NCBI GenBank assembly: GCA_016718875.1
Contig: JADKBL010000015.1
Span: forward strand, 25,534-89,533
DNA length: 64,000 bases
Reading direction: 5' to 3'
From: Bacteroidota bacterium
GTDB taxonomy: Bacteria; Bacteroidota; Bacteroidia; Bacteroidales; VadinHA17
The number at the start of each line of letters is the position of its first letter. Position 1 is the first letter of the stretch. The notes under the pieces are model-generated. The model saw only the letters and a list, made by a program, of their open reading frames with translations, did no database searches and was not told the origin of the DNA. A program made the translations under genes and the position numbers. This document shows, piece by piece, positions 52,380 to 62,600 of the stretch.

Positions 52380-53714
52380 TTACAGCAACTTGCTTGCCAG
52401 TTCGGCAAGGAAGCTTCGCTCTCCTTTCACCAGATTAACATGGGCGAAAATGTCCTGGTCCTTCATTTTATCAGACAGATAGCTTAACCCGTTCGAAGCT
52501 GTATCAAGGTAGGGAGAATCAATCTGCTCTATGTCACCTGTGAATACCATTTTGGTTCCCTCACCTGCTCTTGTAATTATTGTCTTAATCTCATGCGGAG
52601 TAAGGTTCTGAGCTTCATCAACAATGAAGAAAATGCTTGAAAGGCTTCTTCCCCTGATGTATGCGAGAGGAGTGATAACGAGTTTTTCCTCTTTCATCAT
52701 ATCATTTATTCTGAGGAATTCAGGACTCTGGTGGCTGAATTTATGCTTTATCACTGTAAGATTATCATAAAGCGGCTGCATGTATGGATCCATCTTTTCT
52801 TTTACATCGCCCGGAAGGAACCCAAGGTCACGGTTGGCAAGCGGTACTATAGGACGTGCAAGAAAAATCTGTTTGTATCTTTTGTGCTGCGAAAGAGCTG
52901 CCGCCAGTGCAAGCAGGGTTTTTCCCGTTCCTGCTTTTCCTGTTAAAGAAACCAGTTGAATATCAGGATTTGACAACGCTTCAATCGCAAAGGTTTGTTC
53001 TGCGTTGCGGGGATCAATGCCATATGTAGTCTGCTTTATAACTCTGTTAAGTATTTTATTTACAGGATTATAATGTGCAAGGGCACTTGCGCCGTTGTTC
53101 TTCATTATGAAGAACTGGTGTCCGGCAAGTGGTTGTTCTATTCCAAAATCATCGGAATGTACACCTTCAGGAACTTCATACAGCTTGCTTATCAGTTCAG
53201 GTCTGACAGCATCAAAAATCCTGATACCTTTGTAAAGATCATCAATATTGGCAACCTTGTCATTCTGGTAGTCCTGTGCAATGATTCCCAGCGACTTGGC
53301 TTTCATCCTGAGATTAATATCCTTAGTTATAAGGGCAACAGTTTTGTCCTTGTTGGCATTGCAAACATAATCAGCAATTGCCAGAATCCGATGATCAGAA
53401 GTTCTTTCCGGAAATGACTGGCTGACCTTTTCGGAAAAATCCTTACCTGTTTCAATATGCAGGTTGCCAAGATTTTCCCCGAGAGGGATATTTGCCGTTA
53501 AGAGCATATCCCCCGAGAGCTTGTCCAGTTCCCTGGTAAATTCACGGGCATGAAAATTGATCAGGTCATTGCCTCTTTTAAACTTATCAAGTTCTTCAAG
53601 AACGACTATGGGAATAATAACATCATTCTCCTCAAAGTTGTAGATGCATTTATAGTCGTGAAGCAATACATTTGTATCGATTATAAATAGTTTCTTGTTG
53701 TTTTTTTTCCTCAT
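52380..53714 (-). CDS. PhoH2-type protein: PIN nuclease domain fused to PhoH ATPase
   Basis: The 444 residues split into an N-terminal PIN domain (about 8-150; FIIDTNVLLHD with Asp13, VVLEELDKFKRG, DHRILAIADYV) and a C-terminal PhoH ATPase (about 235-440; LTGKAGTGKTLLALAAAL Walker A, FFIVDEAQNLTPHE Walker B). PhoH2 proteins of this architecture unwind and cleave RNA in other bacteria. All PIN acidic residues and the ATPase motifs look intact. It is the first gene of the seven-gene minus-strand run. Confidence 0.9.
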   Translation of the reverse strand: MRKKNNKKLFIIDTNVLLHDYKCIYNFEENDVIIPIVVLEELDKFKRGNDLINFHAREFTRELDKLSGDMLLTANIPLGENLGNLHIETGKDFSEKVSQSFPERTSDHRILAIADYVCNANKDKTVALITKDINLRMKAKSLGIIAQDYQNDKVANIDDLYKGIRIFDAVRPELISKLYEVPEGVHSDDFGIEQPLAGHQFFIMKNNGASALAHYNPVNKILNRVIKQTTYGIDPRNAEQTFAIEALSNPDIQLVSLTGKAGTGKTLLALAAALSQHKRYKQIFLARPIVPLANRDLGFLPGDVKEKMDPYMQPLYDNLTVIKHKFSHQSPEFLRINDMMKEEKLVITPLAYIRGRSLSSIFFIVDEAQNLTPHEIKTIITRAGEGTKMVFTGDIEQIDSPYLDTASNGLSYLSDKMKDQDIFAHVNLVKGERSFLAELASKLL

Positions 53715-53840
53715 CTTAATAGTATCTAAATCAGTTTGTTACAACAAGGAATATTATATTGGATTCCCTTTGTAAAAATAACATATTTAAACCATTAATT
53801 GTTTACTGTTAGTAAACTATGTTATTTTGTGGAAAAAAGA

Positions 53841-55130
53841 ATGACTTATCAGGAGACTCTGGACTTTCTCTATTCGCAACTGCCCGCGTATCACAGAATA
53901 GGGAAAGCTGCATATAAGAATGATCTTCATAATACGCTTGCACTTGATGATTATTTTAACCATCCCCACAAAAAATATAAAACTATTCATATTGCAGGGA
54001 CAAACGGAAAGGGATCGGTGTCGCACATGATTGCATCTGTTCTTCAGGAAGCAGGTTTCAGGACAGGATTATATACTTCGCCACATCTTAAGGATTTCAG
54101 GGAGAGAATTAAGGTTAACGGTGAAATGATTCCTGAAAATGAAGTTATATCATTCGTTGAGGATCATAAGGATATGCTGAAGGAAATTCAACCTTCATTT
54201 TTTGAAATGAGTGTAGCTATGGCATTTGACTATTTCGCCAGGGCAAATGTGGATATTGCTGTCATTGAAGTGGGCCTGGGAGGCAGGCTTGATTCAACAA
54301 ATATTATTACTCCGGTTATCTCAGTAATAACAAATATAGGGCACGATCATATGGACCTTCTTGGAGATACTCCTGCTAAGGTTGCTAAGGAAAAAGCCGG
54401 AATAATTAAAAAGGGAATTCCCGTAGTAATTGGCGAAACAACATCCGGGACACATGATGTTTTTATTGCTTCAGCAGGAAACTCAGATTCAGAAATCTGT
54501 TTTGCTGATGAGAACTTTTCATGTCTGCTTGATGAAATGGATTTTAAAATTAATGAACGTCATTACATAGTAAGTGAGAATAAAGGGATCAGGAGTTTTG
54601 AAGGAACAATACCCCTTGGAGGGGATTATCAGAAAGCGAATCTCAGAACTGTTTTTCAGGTATTCAGTTGTTTTGAAGGAGTACTAAAGGTGACAGAAGA
54701 GAATATGGTTGATGGAATTCGTAATGTAGTGAAAAACACAGGCTTATTGGGAAGATGGCAAATTCTTGGCAGGGATCCACTGATTGTATGTGACACAGGA
54801 CATAATTATGAGGGACTGGAATATGTTATAAAACAGCTTTTAATGATTCAGGTAGTAAAACGTCATTTTGTTGTTGGATTTGTCAGTGACAAGGATCTGA
54901 GTTCTGTTTTGCCGCTTTTCCCTGCGGATGCGGAATATTATTTTACAAGAGCATCTGTTCCAAGGGCTATGGATGAAAGGAAGCTTATGATTGCTGCAAA
55001 CGTTTATGGACTGAAAGGAAAATGTTATTCATCAGTAGGTGAGGCATATACTACAGCGTTAGCCAATGCTTCAAGGCATGACCTTATCTTTATAGGCGGT
55101 AGCACATTTATTGTAGCTGAAGTAATTTAG
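53841..55130 (+). CDS. folC: Folylpolyglutamate synthase / dihydrofolate synthase
   Basis: The 429 residues begin MTYQETLDFLYSQLPAYHRIGKAAYK; ATG 53841 is preferred to the upstream TTG at 53799. Mur-ligase-like motifs follow: HIAGTNGKGSVSHM (P-loop), EVGLGGRLDSTN, ITNIGHDHMDLLGDT, and the C-terminal-domain entry CDTGHNYEGL. It adds glutamate to folates, and in most bacteria also glycine-like ligation of dihydropteroate with Glu. Full length, own transcription unit, divergent from phoH. Confidence 0.93.
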   Translation: MTYQETLDFLYSQLPAYHRIGKAAYKNDLHNTLALDDYFNHPHKKYKTIHIAGTNGKGSVSHMIASVLQEAGFRTGLYTSPHLKDFRERIKVNGEMIPENEVISFVEDHKDMLKEIQPSFFEMSVAMAFDYFARANVDIAVIEVGLGGRLDSTNIITPVISVITNIGHDHMDLLGDTPAKVAKEKAGIIKKGIPVVIGETTSGTHDVFIASAGNSDSEICFADENFSCLLDEMDFKINERHYIVSENKGIRSFEGTIPLGGDYQKANLRTVFQVFSCFEGVLKVTEENMVDGIRNVVKNTGLLGRWQILGRDPLIVCDTGHNYEGLEYVIKQLLMIQVVKRHFVVGFVSDKDLSSVLPLFPADAEYYFTRASVPRAMDERKLMIAANVYGLKGKCYSSVGEAYTTALANASRHDLIFIGGSTFIVAEVI

Positions 55131-55131
55131 C

Positions 55132-55139
55132 TAAATTTG
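55132..55139 (+). promoter_or_regulatory. -7 element (TAAATTTG) for the 5'-nucleotidase gene
   Basis: TAAATTTG fits TAnnTTTG, with an ATTG about 18 bases upstream inside the end of folC. The ATG is at 55159. Confidence 0.45.
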
Positions 55140-55158
55140 AAATAAATAAAGTTTATTG

Positions 55159-56961
55159 ATGAGAATTGGATTTATAGTAATACTGCTGATATCTGAAGTA
55201 ATTGCACTAACAGCCCAGGAACCGAAGAGGATAGTAATCCTTCATACCAACGACATGCATTCCAGGCTTACTGGTTACGGACCTGAATCTTATTATTCTC
55301 CACTGACAGTTAATGATGATAAGACTACCGGAGGATTTGCCAGGATAGCTGCAGTAATTGAAAACGAAAAAAAGCATAACACAGGTACAACACTGGTTCT
55401 TGATGCAGGTGATTTTCTCATGGGAACACTGTTTCAGCACCTGGAACCAACGACCGGATTCCAGCTGCCTCTTATGAAAAAAATTGGATATGATGTTGTC
55501 TGTATCGGGAATCATGAATTTGATTACGGACCTGAGAAACTCACTGATATTGTTGCTTCCTCTTCAAAAAGAGGCGTACTTCCTGCTGTACTATTAGGCA
55601 ATGCTGTTTTCTGTAAAAAAGATGGCAGAGATGATTCTTTGGAGGGACTTTTCAGGTCAGGTACAATAAAGCGAACAGATATTATTGAAAGGGATGGCAT
55701 AAAGTTTGGTTTCTTCTCTCTGATGGGTAAAGTTGCAGATGAAAATGCAGCATATGCTAAGCCTGTTAAGTTTTCGAAGCAGATTGCAACAGCTAAAAAG
55801 CTGGTAAAAGATCTGGAAAAAGAAGGTTGCGATATAATTATTTGTTTATCACATTCCGGAATCGATCCTGATAAAAATGGAGGATGGACCGGTGAAGATA
55901 CAGAGCTGGCTGAAAAAGTCAGAGGTATTGATGTAATAATCAGCGGTCATACGCATTCACAGTTGGATAGACCCCTGATTGTAAACGGAATACCAATTGT
56001 CCAGGCTGGTGATAATGGCAGGTATGTCGGCAGGCTGGAGATAATACTTGAAAATGGAAGTGTGAAATTCAAGGATGGAAATCTCATACCAATTGATGAT
56101 AAGATACCTGGTGAAACTGAAATTGAGTCCGGGATTATTGAACAGGAAAGAATTGTTAGCAAGGAGATACTGAAACCCCTCGGGATGGAATATGGAAAAA
56201 GCATTGCCGAATCAGATTTTCTGATGGTTTGCGATGAGCAGGGTGATGTTGAAGGCAGTAATCTTGGTCCTTTTGTTGCTGATGCAATTCATGCATATGT
56301 AAACAAGCATCCTGAGTCGGTTACTGATGTGAGTCTGGTAGCCACAGGGGTCATAAGGGAAAGGATTATTCCCGGTTTCCAGACTGCACCTGATATTTTC
56401 AGGGTGATGTCGATGGGCTCCGGAAAAGACAATGTTCCGGGTTATCCACTGGCAAGAGTATTTGTTACCGGGAAGGAATTGAAAAGCATTCTTGAGATCA
56501 TGAATATTGCATGGAAATCGACACCCGGAAACTACTGCTATTTTTCCGGAATAAGGGTTGAAACAAATCCTGAAGGAGGGATGCTTAAGAAAATATTAAA
56601 AGTGGAAGTCATAAAACAGGATGGGGCAATACAGAGTGTTGATTTTTCAAAGAAGAATAAAACTTTATATGCTGTGACTGCAAATTCATATATCCTCCAG
56701 TTCATAGGAATAATCAAAAAAATGAGTTACGGTCTTGTGAATGTTACCCCTAAGGATAAGGATGGGAATAAGATCTCAGATATGAACAATGCTGTTATAG
56801 ATATGGATACAAAAAAAGCAGGAATACAGGAAGGAAAAGAATGGCTTGCTCTGATCGAATATCTTCAGTCGATGAAGGACATAAACGGTAATGGAATTCC
56901 TGATATTGATTCAAAATACAGGAATCCCGTTAAAACTCATTTTCAGGTCAGCTCAAAATAA
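55159..56961 (+). CDS. Secreted bifunctional 5'-nucleotidase/metallophosphatase, UshA family
   Basis: The ~600 residues have a signal peptide (1-20, ending LTAQ), an N-terminal metallophosphatase domain (ILHTNDMHSRLTGY, LDAGDFLMG, GNHEFDYGP, CLSHSGID, GHTHSQLD) and a C-terminal nucleotidase domain (about 360-560; DVSLVATGVIRERI, TANSYILQF). UshA-type enzymes release nucleosides and phosphate from nucleotides or UDP-sugars in the periplasm. ATG 55159 is chosen; the TTG three bases earlier gives the same reading frame. The nucleoside transporter at 7342 could take up its product, though it is far away. Converges on the M28 gene. Confidence 0.88.
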   Translation: MRIGFIVILLISEVIALTAQEPKRIVILHTNDMHSRLTGYGPESYYSPLTVNDDKTTGGFARIAAVIENEKKHNTGTTLVLDAGDFLMGTLFQHLEPTTGFQLPLMKKIGYDVVCIGNHEFDYGPEKLTDIVASSSKRGVLPAVLLGNAVFCKKDGRDDSLEGLFRSGTIKRTDIIERDGIKFGFFSLMGKVADENAAYAKPVKFSKQIATAKKLVKDLEKEGCDIIICLSHSGIDPDKNGGWTGEDTELAEKVRGIDVIISGHTHSQLDRPLIVNGIPIVQAGDNGRYVGRLEIILENGSVKFKDGNLIPIDDKIPGETEIESGIIEQERIVSKEILKPLGMEYGKSIAESDFLMVCDEQGDVEGSNLGPFVADAIHAYVNKHPESVTDVSLVATGVIRERIIPGFQTAPDIFRVMSMGSGKDNVPGYPLARVFVTGKELKSILEIMNIAWKSTPGNYCYFSGIRVETNPEGGMLKKILKVEVIKQDGAIQSVDFSKKNKTLYAVTANSYILQFIGIIKKMSYGLVNVTPKDKDGNKISDMNNAVIDMDTKKAGIQEGKEWLALIEYLQSMKDINGNGIPDIDSKYRNPVKTHFQVSSK

Positions 56962-56963
56962 GC

Positions 56964-58608
56964 CTATTTGTTTTTTGTTCCCCAGAAACTGAAAGGGTTG
57001 TCTACAACAGGCCTTGTCTTTCTGTTTGCAACCTCAAGTCCTATTTCGTACATAGTCCGGGTAACCAGTTCCATTTTACTGAAATCAAGCTTCTCTATAA
57101 CATCACCGGTGGTGTGGTAATCTGAATGCAGACCTGAAGAAAAGAAGAGTACTGGAATATCCTTTTCCACAAAATTGTAATGATCGCTCCTGGCAAATAA
57201 CTGCAATGGATGATCGCGCCCGCTGAGACTATAATCGAAATTGATTTTACTCTTCCTGTCTATTTCATCTGCAATTGCAATCAGCTCCTTACTCTGGTTG
57301 TCAGTTATAACAAATACAGAATTAGGACCAGTCATAGGTGTCTGATCAGTTGAATCAGCAACACCTTTTACACGGCCAATCATATCCATATTAAGATCTG
57401 CAACAGTTTTATCGAGCGGGAAGAGGGGAGACCTGGTATAGGATTCCGAACCATATAAGCCTATCTCTTCTCCTGATACCCACAGAAACAATATAGTTCT
57501 GGAGGGTTTCTTTTTAGTGACCCGAATGCCTGTGCCATTTCAAGAAGTGCAGCGCAGCCAGAGGCGTCGTCATCGGCTCCGGGATTTACTTTACTTCCGG
57601 TGCCACCAATATGATCATAATGTCCGGAAAATACAACAACTTCATTTTTAAGTACAGGATCGCTACCTTCTACATAGCCGGCTATATTATTAAGTATCTT
57701 TTCTTCATTCCTGGTTACCATGTTTATTCTGATTTTTTTGTCAGGTATCTCAAAGGAGTTGCTTTTCATTGATTTATCGATCTCATTCTGAAGATTTTGC
57801 AGGTTGTTTCCTGATGATTTCAGAAGTTCATCTGCCATTGTTCTGTTGATGAAAATAATTTTTGGAAGAGCAGCCAAAAACATTCTATATGTATCTTTTT
57901 TATCTCCAGGGAGTGAAAATTTGGAACTATTTTCATTGGTTAGTTCCTGGTATTGTTCAGAAACAGAGGTTAATCCGGATTTAGGATCCGATACGATCAG
58001 AATAGCTTTAGCCTTTGAATAGAATAATGTTGTGAGCTTTAGCTGCAAAGAAGTGGTTTTCCATGCAGGCTCTTCGAATAAAAGGTTCTGCCCGTCTTCT
58101 GATAATGGAGACCTATCCATAATAAGTAATATCTTGCCTTCGGGCTTAATGTTTTCAAAGTCATTGTATTTGTATTTGTCATTTTTAATTCCGTAACCGG
58201 CAAAAATTACCTCCCCTTCAATTGTAAGGTCTTCGGGTCCTGAAATACTTAAACAGAAAAAAGGGTCATTATTTTTAAAAACCTCTTTTCCCTCTGTAAT
58301 TTCCCGGATAGTTGTATTTTCTGTATCTATTGTTTTTACATTTATTTTATAAGGCTGAAAATAACTGGTTTCATTAGCAGGTTTGAGTCCTGCAAGTTTA
58401 GCCTGTGCAGCCAGATACCTGGCAGCATTTCCAAACCTTCCTCACCGTTCTTCCTTCCTTCAAGAAGCGGGGAGGCAAGGAAAGAGACATGACTTTCGAG
58501 ATCAGATGCAGTAATTGTAAGTGCGGAACTGTTTTTTTGAGCATTGACTGATATGGCTGACAATAAGATAAATGCAGCAGTAAAATTGCGTAATAATGGT
58601 CTGTTCAT
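56964..58608 (-). CDS. Secreted M28 family metallopeptidase, split by two frameshifts
   Basis: Three consecutive minus-strand frames together make one ~548-residue M28 aminopeptidase-like protein. The first has a signal peptide and SHVSFLASPLLEGRKNGEEG (start 58608). The second carries a PA-like insert and FSGHYDHIGGTGSKVNPGADDDASGCAAL. The third has WVSGEEIGLYGSES and SGLHSDYHTTGDVIEKL. His, Asp, Glu, Asp and His zinc ligands are all present once the frames are joined. The first break (near 58435) is cured by one extra G (ATGGCTGCC), the second (near 57515) by one extra A in a five-A run (CTAAAAAAGAAA). Both are homopolymer events, so sequencing error is more likely than decay. Converges with the 5'-nucleotidase gene, 2 bases away. 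Confidence 0.8.
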
Positions 58609-58675
58609 ACTGTGGGTTTTATGGTATTGTATTGGCATTTTGGCAAAGTAATAAAGAATTAAGGGATAAATTTCA

Positions 58676-58683
58676 TAAGTTTG
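58676..58683 (+). promoter_or_regulatory. -7 element (TAAGTTTG) for terC
   Basis: TAAGTTTG lies 20 bases before the ATG at 58703, in the divergent gap with the M28 gene. The -33 box is weak. Confidence 0.45.
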
Positions 58684-58702
58684 TGGCCTAAAATCAAAAA
58701 AG

Positions 58703-59629
58703 ATGGGGATTAACATCTATTTCTGGATAGGGTTTCACATTTTTATTTTTATAATGCTGGCCTTAGACCTGGGAGTATTTCATAAGAAATCACATAAAGT
58801 ACCTGTAAAAGAGGCTCTTACATGGAGTATGGTATGGATCTCCCTGGCATTGGCATTCAATTTCCTGATCTATCTGAAGTTTGGCAAAATAAAGGCACTC
58901 GAGTTTCTTACAGGATATGTAATCGAATACTCCCTTAGTGTTGACAATATTTTTGTTTTCATCCTGATTTTCACATATTTTGCAGTAAAGGATGAATACC
59001 AGCACAGGATTTTATTCTGGGGTATTCTTGGGGCTCTGATAATGAGGGCAATATTTATATTTGCCGGAGTTGCCCTTATTAACAGGTTTCACTGGATAGT
59101 ATTAATCTTTGGCGGATTTCTGGTTTACTCCGGTATACATATGCTGTTTCAGGAGGATACAGCGGTTGATCCGGATAAAAATGCAGTTGTAAAGTTCTTT
59201 AAGAAGTTTTTACCTGTATCAGATAATTATCACGGAGACAGGCTTTTTGTAAGGCAGAATCACAGGCTCTATGCTACCCCTTTGTTTCTGGTTCTGCTTG
59301 TTATAGAATCTTCCGACCTGATTTTTGCTGTTGACAGTATCCCTGCAATTCTTGCTATAAGTCAGGACAGATTAATAGTTTATACTTCCAATATTTTCGC
59401 TATTCTGGGACTTCGTTCTTTATATTTTGCAGTGTCAGGCATTATGGGATTCTTCAGATTTCTTAAGGTAGGACTTGCTTTTGTCCTCAGTTTTGTTGGA
59501 ACCAAAATGTTGCTGGCATTCTTCAATATAGAGATACATATTGTATTATCTCTTCTTATTATAATATCGATTCTGACGATATCGATAATTGCCTCATTGA
59601 TTATTAAACCTCGGGGAGAAGATAAATAA
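58703..59629 (+). CDS. TerC/Alx family integral membrane protein
   Basis: The 308 residues have seven to nine membrane segments and the TerC motifs GYVIEYSLSVDNIFVFILIF and ESSDLIFAVDSIPAILAISQD, whose acidic residues form the metal-binding site of the family. TerC/Alx/MeeF-type proteins export Mn2+ or supply metal to secreted enzymes; the older tellurite name is historical. Full length with a normal start. It converges with the giant surface-protein gene, 14 bases apart. Confidence 0.9.
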   Translation: MGINIYFWIGFHIFIFIMLALDLGVFHKKSHKVPVKEALTWSMVWISLALAFNFLIYLKFGKIKALEFLTGYVIEYSLSVDNIFVFILIFTYFAVKDEYQHRILFWGILGALIMRAIFIFAGVALINRFHWIVLIFGGFLVYSGIHMLFQEDTAVDPDKNAVVKFFKKFLPVSDNYHGDRLFVRQNHRLYATPLFLVLLVIESSDLIFAVDSIPAILAISQDRLIVYTSNIFAILGLRSLYFAVSGIMGFFRFLKVGLAFVLSFVGTKMLLAFFNIEIHIVLSLLIIISILTISIIASLIIKPRGEDK

Positions 59630-59643
59630 GGGATTAAATTCAG

Positions 59644-62600
59644 TTACTTTATAATTGAGACAACTCCTGTCTTTGGCTTTGAGCCATCATTCAGATTAAG
59701 GATATAGTGATATGAATCAGTAGGCAGCACTTTCCCGTCTTTTGTCCCGTCCCATTCATTCGCCGGGATATTCTTTGTTTTGTATACCATTTGTCCCCAT
59801 CTGTTATAGACCAAAACTTCTGCATCAGGGAACAGTTCTATATTCCTGATCTTCCAGGTATCATTGAAGCCGTCATTATTTGGAGTGATGATCTCCTGCA
59901 CAATTATGCACTGGGGTGATCCAGTTACACCAACAACTGCATCAAGTGATTTTGCACATCCGTTCAGGTCGGTGACTACCAAGCTGTATGATCCACCTTC
60001 TATGTTTTCACGATCGTTGGTAGTGATGCCGTCATTCCAGATGTAATTGTATGGCTGGGTGCCTCCTGCAACAGTAAGGGTAATGCTTCCGTCTGGTTCG
60101 TCAGGACATGATGCTTCAGTGGAAATATATGACACAGTGAGTTCTGCAGGTTCTGTAAATGTAACAGGAATTGTTGCCGTACAAAGATTTGCATCCCTGA
60201 CTGTAATGATATGCGATCCAGGACCAATCCCAATAAATGTTCCTGAAGACTGATATGTACCACCATTTATACTGTATTCATAAGGTATGTTTCCGACAGA
60301 GGCAGATATAGTTACAGATCCGTCAGTTGTCCCAAAACAGGATATGTCTTTGAATGCAGAAAGTGATAATACTATTGCCGGTGATTCAGTTATGGTTACA
60401 TTCATGTCAAATGAACAGAGGTTTGCATCCTGAACTGTAATTGTGAAATCACCAGCTTTCATGCTTCCGAAAGTGCCTGAAGTCTGGTATGAGTCTGATC
60501 CAAGTCTGAAACGATACGGAGCTACGCCGCCAGATCCGGAGACAGTAATACTTCCGGAATTATCTCCATAGCAGATATTATTGATCTGATTTGTAATAGT
60601 TCCTGTTACCGAAGAGAGGGGTTGGGTTAAAGATACAGCGATGTCGAAAGTATCAAGATTTGCATCACGTATAGTAATAGTATAATTTCCAGCGGCAAGT
60701 GCACTGAAGGTACCTGATGACTGATATGTTCCTGCATTAAGGGTGTATTCATACGGAGGAATACCATCGGAGCCTGAAATTGTTACACTACCGGTCGATG
60801 CTCCAAAGCAAGGAACATCAGTTTGCGATGTAATACTTCCAGATAACGGGAAAGTGGGAGGAGGAGGAGGTGGTGGTGGTGATGAAGATTGTATTGTAAC
60901 ATGATGAAGTGTGGCCTGCTGCATCGGCAGAGTTATATGTAACAGTGGTGATACCCTCATTAAATGTATAAGTTCCGATTAGGTTACTACCTGATGCAGA
61001 AGAGGTGGCAGTTGTCGCTCCGGACAATGTCCATGTCAGTATACTTACAGAACAATTGTCGCTGACGACAGGATCAGGTATAACAACAGATGCACTTGTC
61101 TGACCCAGAAGAGCTGATTGGGTAATATTTGAAGGACAGCTTATTACCGGGGATTCAGTATCAGTGACTATTACATTGAAAGTACATGATACTGAATTGC
61201 CGCAATTATCTGTAGCGGTATATGTCACTGATGTAGTTCCTGTGGGGAAGGTATCCCCCGTGTTATGTGAGCTAACGATTACAGGAGAGCTGCAATTATC
61301 AGTAAATGAAGGAGCGGTCCAGGTAACTGTTGCTCCGCAGGTAGCAGGAGTATTGTTTACAGTTATGTCTACGGGACAATCGGTTACTACAGGCGCAGTG
61401 GTATCACTAGAGTAATGGCCTGGGTAAAAACAGCAGCACGGCATTGCCGCAGTCTGATACCGTCCATGTGTTAGTGTGCTTCGCCTGGGACAACCACCAG
61501 GCGCAAATGCACCGGCAGTCTTGACGAGTAGACGTCGCATCGCAGTTATCAGAAGCCACAGGGAAGAGCGCCTGAGCAGCAGTTGCCGCCGCATCGCTGC
61601 AGAAACAAGTGTTCAAAGCACCAACAGTGTCCATGCAGGCGCCTGAGTATCAGTAAGGGTAATAACCTGAGTATAAACAGCGCTGACATTAGCACACGCA
61701 TCCGTTACCGTCCATGTATTAGTATATGTTTCTGCCCGTCACAAGCCCCCGGCACAAATGCCCCTGCAATCTTGACGATATTAGTTACATCCGCATCGCA
61801 GTTATCCGTAGCCACAGGGAAGAGCGCCTGAGCAGCAGTTAAAGCCGCCGCATCGCTGCATGAAACAGAAGTGTTCAAAGCACCAGCGACAGTAGTCCAT
61901 GTAGGCGCCTGAGTATCAGTAAGGGTAATAACCTGAGTATAAACAGCGCTGACATTAGCACACGCATCCGTTACCGTCCATGTATTAGTATATGTTCCCG
62001 CTCCGTCACAAGCCCCCGGCACAAATGCCCCTGCAATCTTGACGATATTAGTTACATCCGCATCGCAGTTATCCGTAGCCACAGGGAAGAGCGCCTGAGC
62101 AGCAGTTAAAGCCGCCGCATCGCTGCATGAAACAGAAGTGTTCAAAGCCCCTGCCACAGTCGTCCATGCAGGCGCCTGAGTATCAGTAAGAGTAATTACC
62201 TGAGTATAAACAGCGCTGATATTAGCACACGCATCCGTTACCGTCCATGTATTAGTATATGCCTGCGCCGTCACAAGCCCCCGGCACAAATGCCCTGCAA
62301 TCTTTACGATATTAGTTACATCCGTATCGCAGTTATCAGTAGCCACAGGAAGAGCGCCTGAGCAGCAGTTAAAGCGCCGCATCGCTGCATGAAACAGAAG
62401 TGTTCAAAGCACCAGCGACAGTAGTCCATGTAGGCGCCTGAGTATCAGTAGGGTAATAACCTGAGTATAAACAGCGCTGACATTAGCACACGCATCCGTT
62501 ACCGTCCATGTATTAGTATATGCTCTCGCTCCGTCACAAGCCCCGGCACAAATGCGCCCTGCAATCTTTACGATATTAGTTACGCATCCGCATCGCAGTT

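Noticed and set aside
57461..57530. Programmed frameshift in the M28 peptidase gene
   Set aside because: The break lies at a short A run without a slippery-site plus stimulator pattern, and a second unrelated break occurs in the same gene; sequencing error is simpler.
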